Positions 6,266 to 6,369 of a DNA stretch of 6,369 nucleotides are shown here, one piece after another. Below the pieces are notes generated by a model that worked only from the letters and a program-made list of their open reading frames with translations, had not been told where the DNA came from and ran no database searches. Numbering within the stretch: position 1 is the stretch's first letter; the number at the start of each line of letters is the position of its first letter. The position numbers and the translations under genes are program-made. The DNA lies in NCBI GenBank assembly GCA_015490395.1, contig WFXX01000099.1, forward strand, positions 1-6,369. The letters are read 5' to 3'. This DNA is from Gammaproteobacteria bacterium. Its GTDB lineage: Bacteria; Pseudomonadota; Gammaproteobacteria; DRLM01.

Positions 6266-6369
6266 ATGGACGCGCCGCCGCAACAGGAGCTGCCCCTGCC
6301 CAGCCCCGAGCTCGGGGACCGGGTGCCCTTGTTGCCTGCACGCATGGTCTGCGAGTACCAGTACTGCCC
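6266..6369 (+). CDS. cas4-cas1: Cas4-Cas1 fusion, N-terminal fragment (cut by window end)
   Basis: Only 34 codons are inside the window. After a proline- and glutamate-rich leader of about 20 residues, the frame reads PLLPARMVCEYQYCP, the characteristic entry of Cas4 family nucleases (usually ARM-x-x-E/Y-x-YCPR). C34 corresponds to the N-terminal cysteine that helps bind the iron-sulfur cluster. In type I-G loci Cas4 is normally fused to the Cas1 integrase, and the gene follows the effector genes, so a Cas4-Cas1 fusion is the likely whole product; the Cas1 half is not visible and this part is inference. Cas4 selects and trims PAM-containing prespacers and Cas1 integrates them into the array. 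The frame is open back to a stop at 6209-6211, and ATG 6266 is the only ATG, GTG or TTG start before the motif other than the internal GTG at 6323. No good Shine-Dalgarno precedes it, which leaves the start somewhat uncertain. Confidence 0.8.
   Translation, partial: MDAPPQQELPLPSPELGDRVPLLPARMVCEYQYC

Noticed and set aside
5317..6369. Frameshift truncating a longer Csx17
   Set aside because: After the cas8g stop no frame continues with Csx17-like sequence; a new gene with a Cas4 motif begins instead.
1..6369. A wholly new defence system hidden in the locus
   Set aside because: Every gene matches a recognised type I-G component in role and position, and no extra gene fits in the small gaps.

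Overview
The window holds most of a type I-G (formerly I-U, 'Dpsyc') CRISPR-Cas operon, all on the + strand. In order it carries cas7/csb1, csb2 (a Cas5-Cas6 fusion), cas3 with its HD nuclease domain at the C-terminus, a short cas8g (Cas3-extension type), and the first 34 codons of what is very probably a cas4-cas1 fusion gene cut off by the window end. The DNA is very GC-rich (roughly 70% by eye) and the reading frames strongly prefer G/C in the third codon position. This fits a high-GC proteobacterium; the gene set and order recall type I-G loci of Ectothiorhodospiraceae such as Thioalkalivibrio, but the species cannot be fixed from the sequence.

Layout: 1-117 is the upstream non-coding stretch, with a possible weak promoter and a strong Shine-Dalgarno. 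118-1275 is csb1, 1280-2656 csb2, 2669-5320 cas3, and 5317-6174 cas8g. A 91-base gap (6175-6265) follows, then the start of cas4-cas1 (6266 to the end). The first four genes are packed with gaps of 4 and 12 bases and one ATGA overlap, each with a good ribosome-binding site, so they read as one transcript. The gap before cas4-cas1 separates the interference genes from the adaptation gene.

How the genes work together: Csb1 forms the backbone along the crRNA. Csb2 cuts pre-crRNA and caps the complex. Cas8g is the large-subunit-like part that, in the characterised Thioalkalivibrio complex, holds Cas3 to the effector. Cas3 unwinds and cuts the target DNA. Cas4-Cas1 (with a Cas2 expected just beyond the window) would capture new spacers. 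All key helicase and HD residues of Cas3 are present, so the interference module looks intact. No CRISPR array lies in the window.

This is a known but less studied CRISPR subtype, not a new system. The points most worth a second look are the reversed Cas3 architecture with its roughly 300-residue uncharacterised middle, the compact Cas8g coupled to cas3 by an ATGA overlap, the odd start region of cas4-cas1, and the marked excess of GGATCC.
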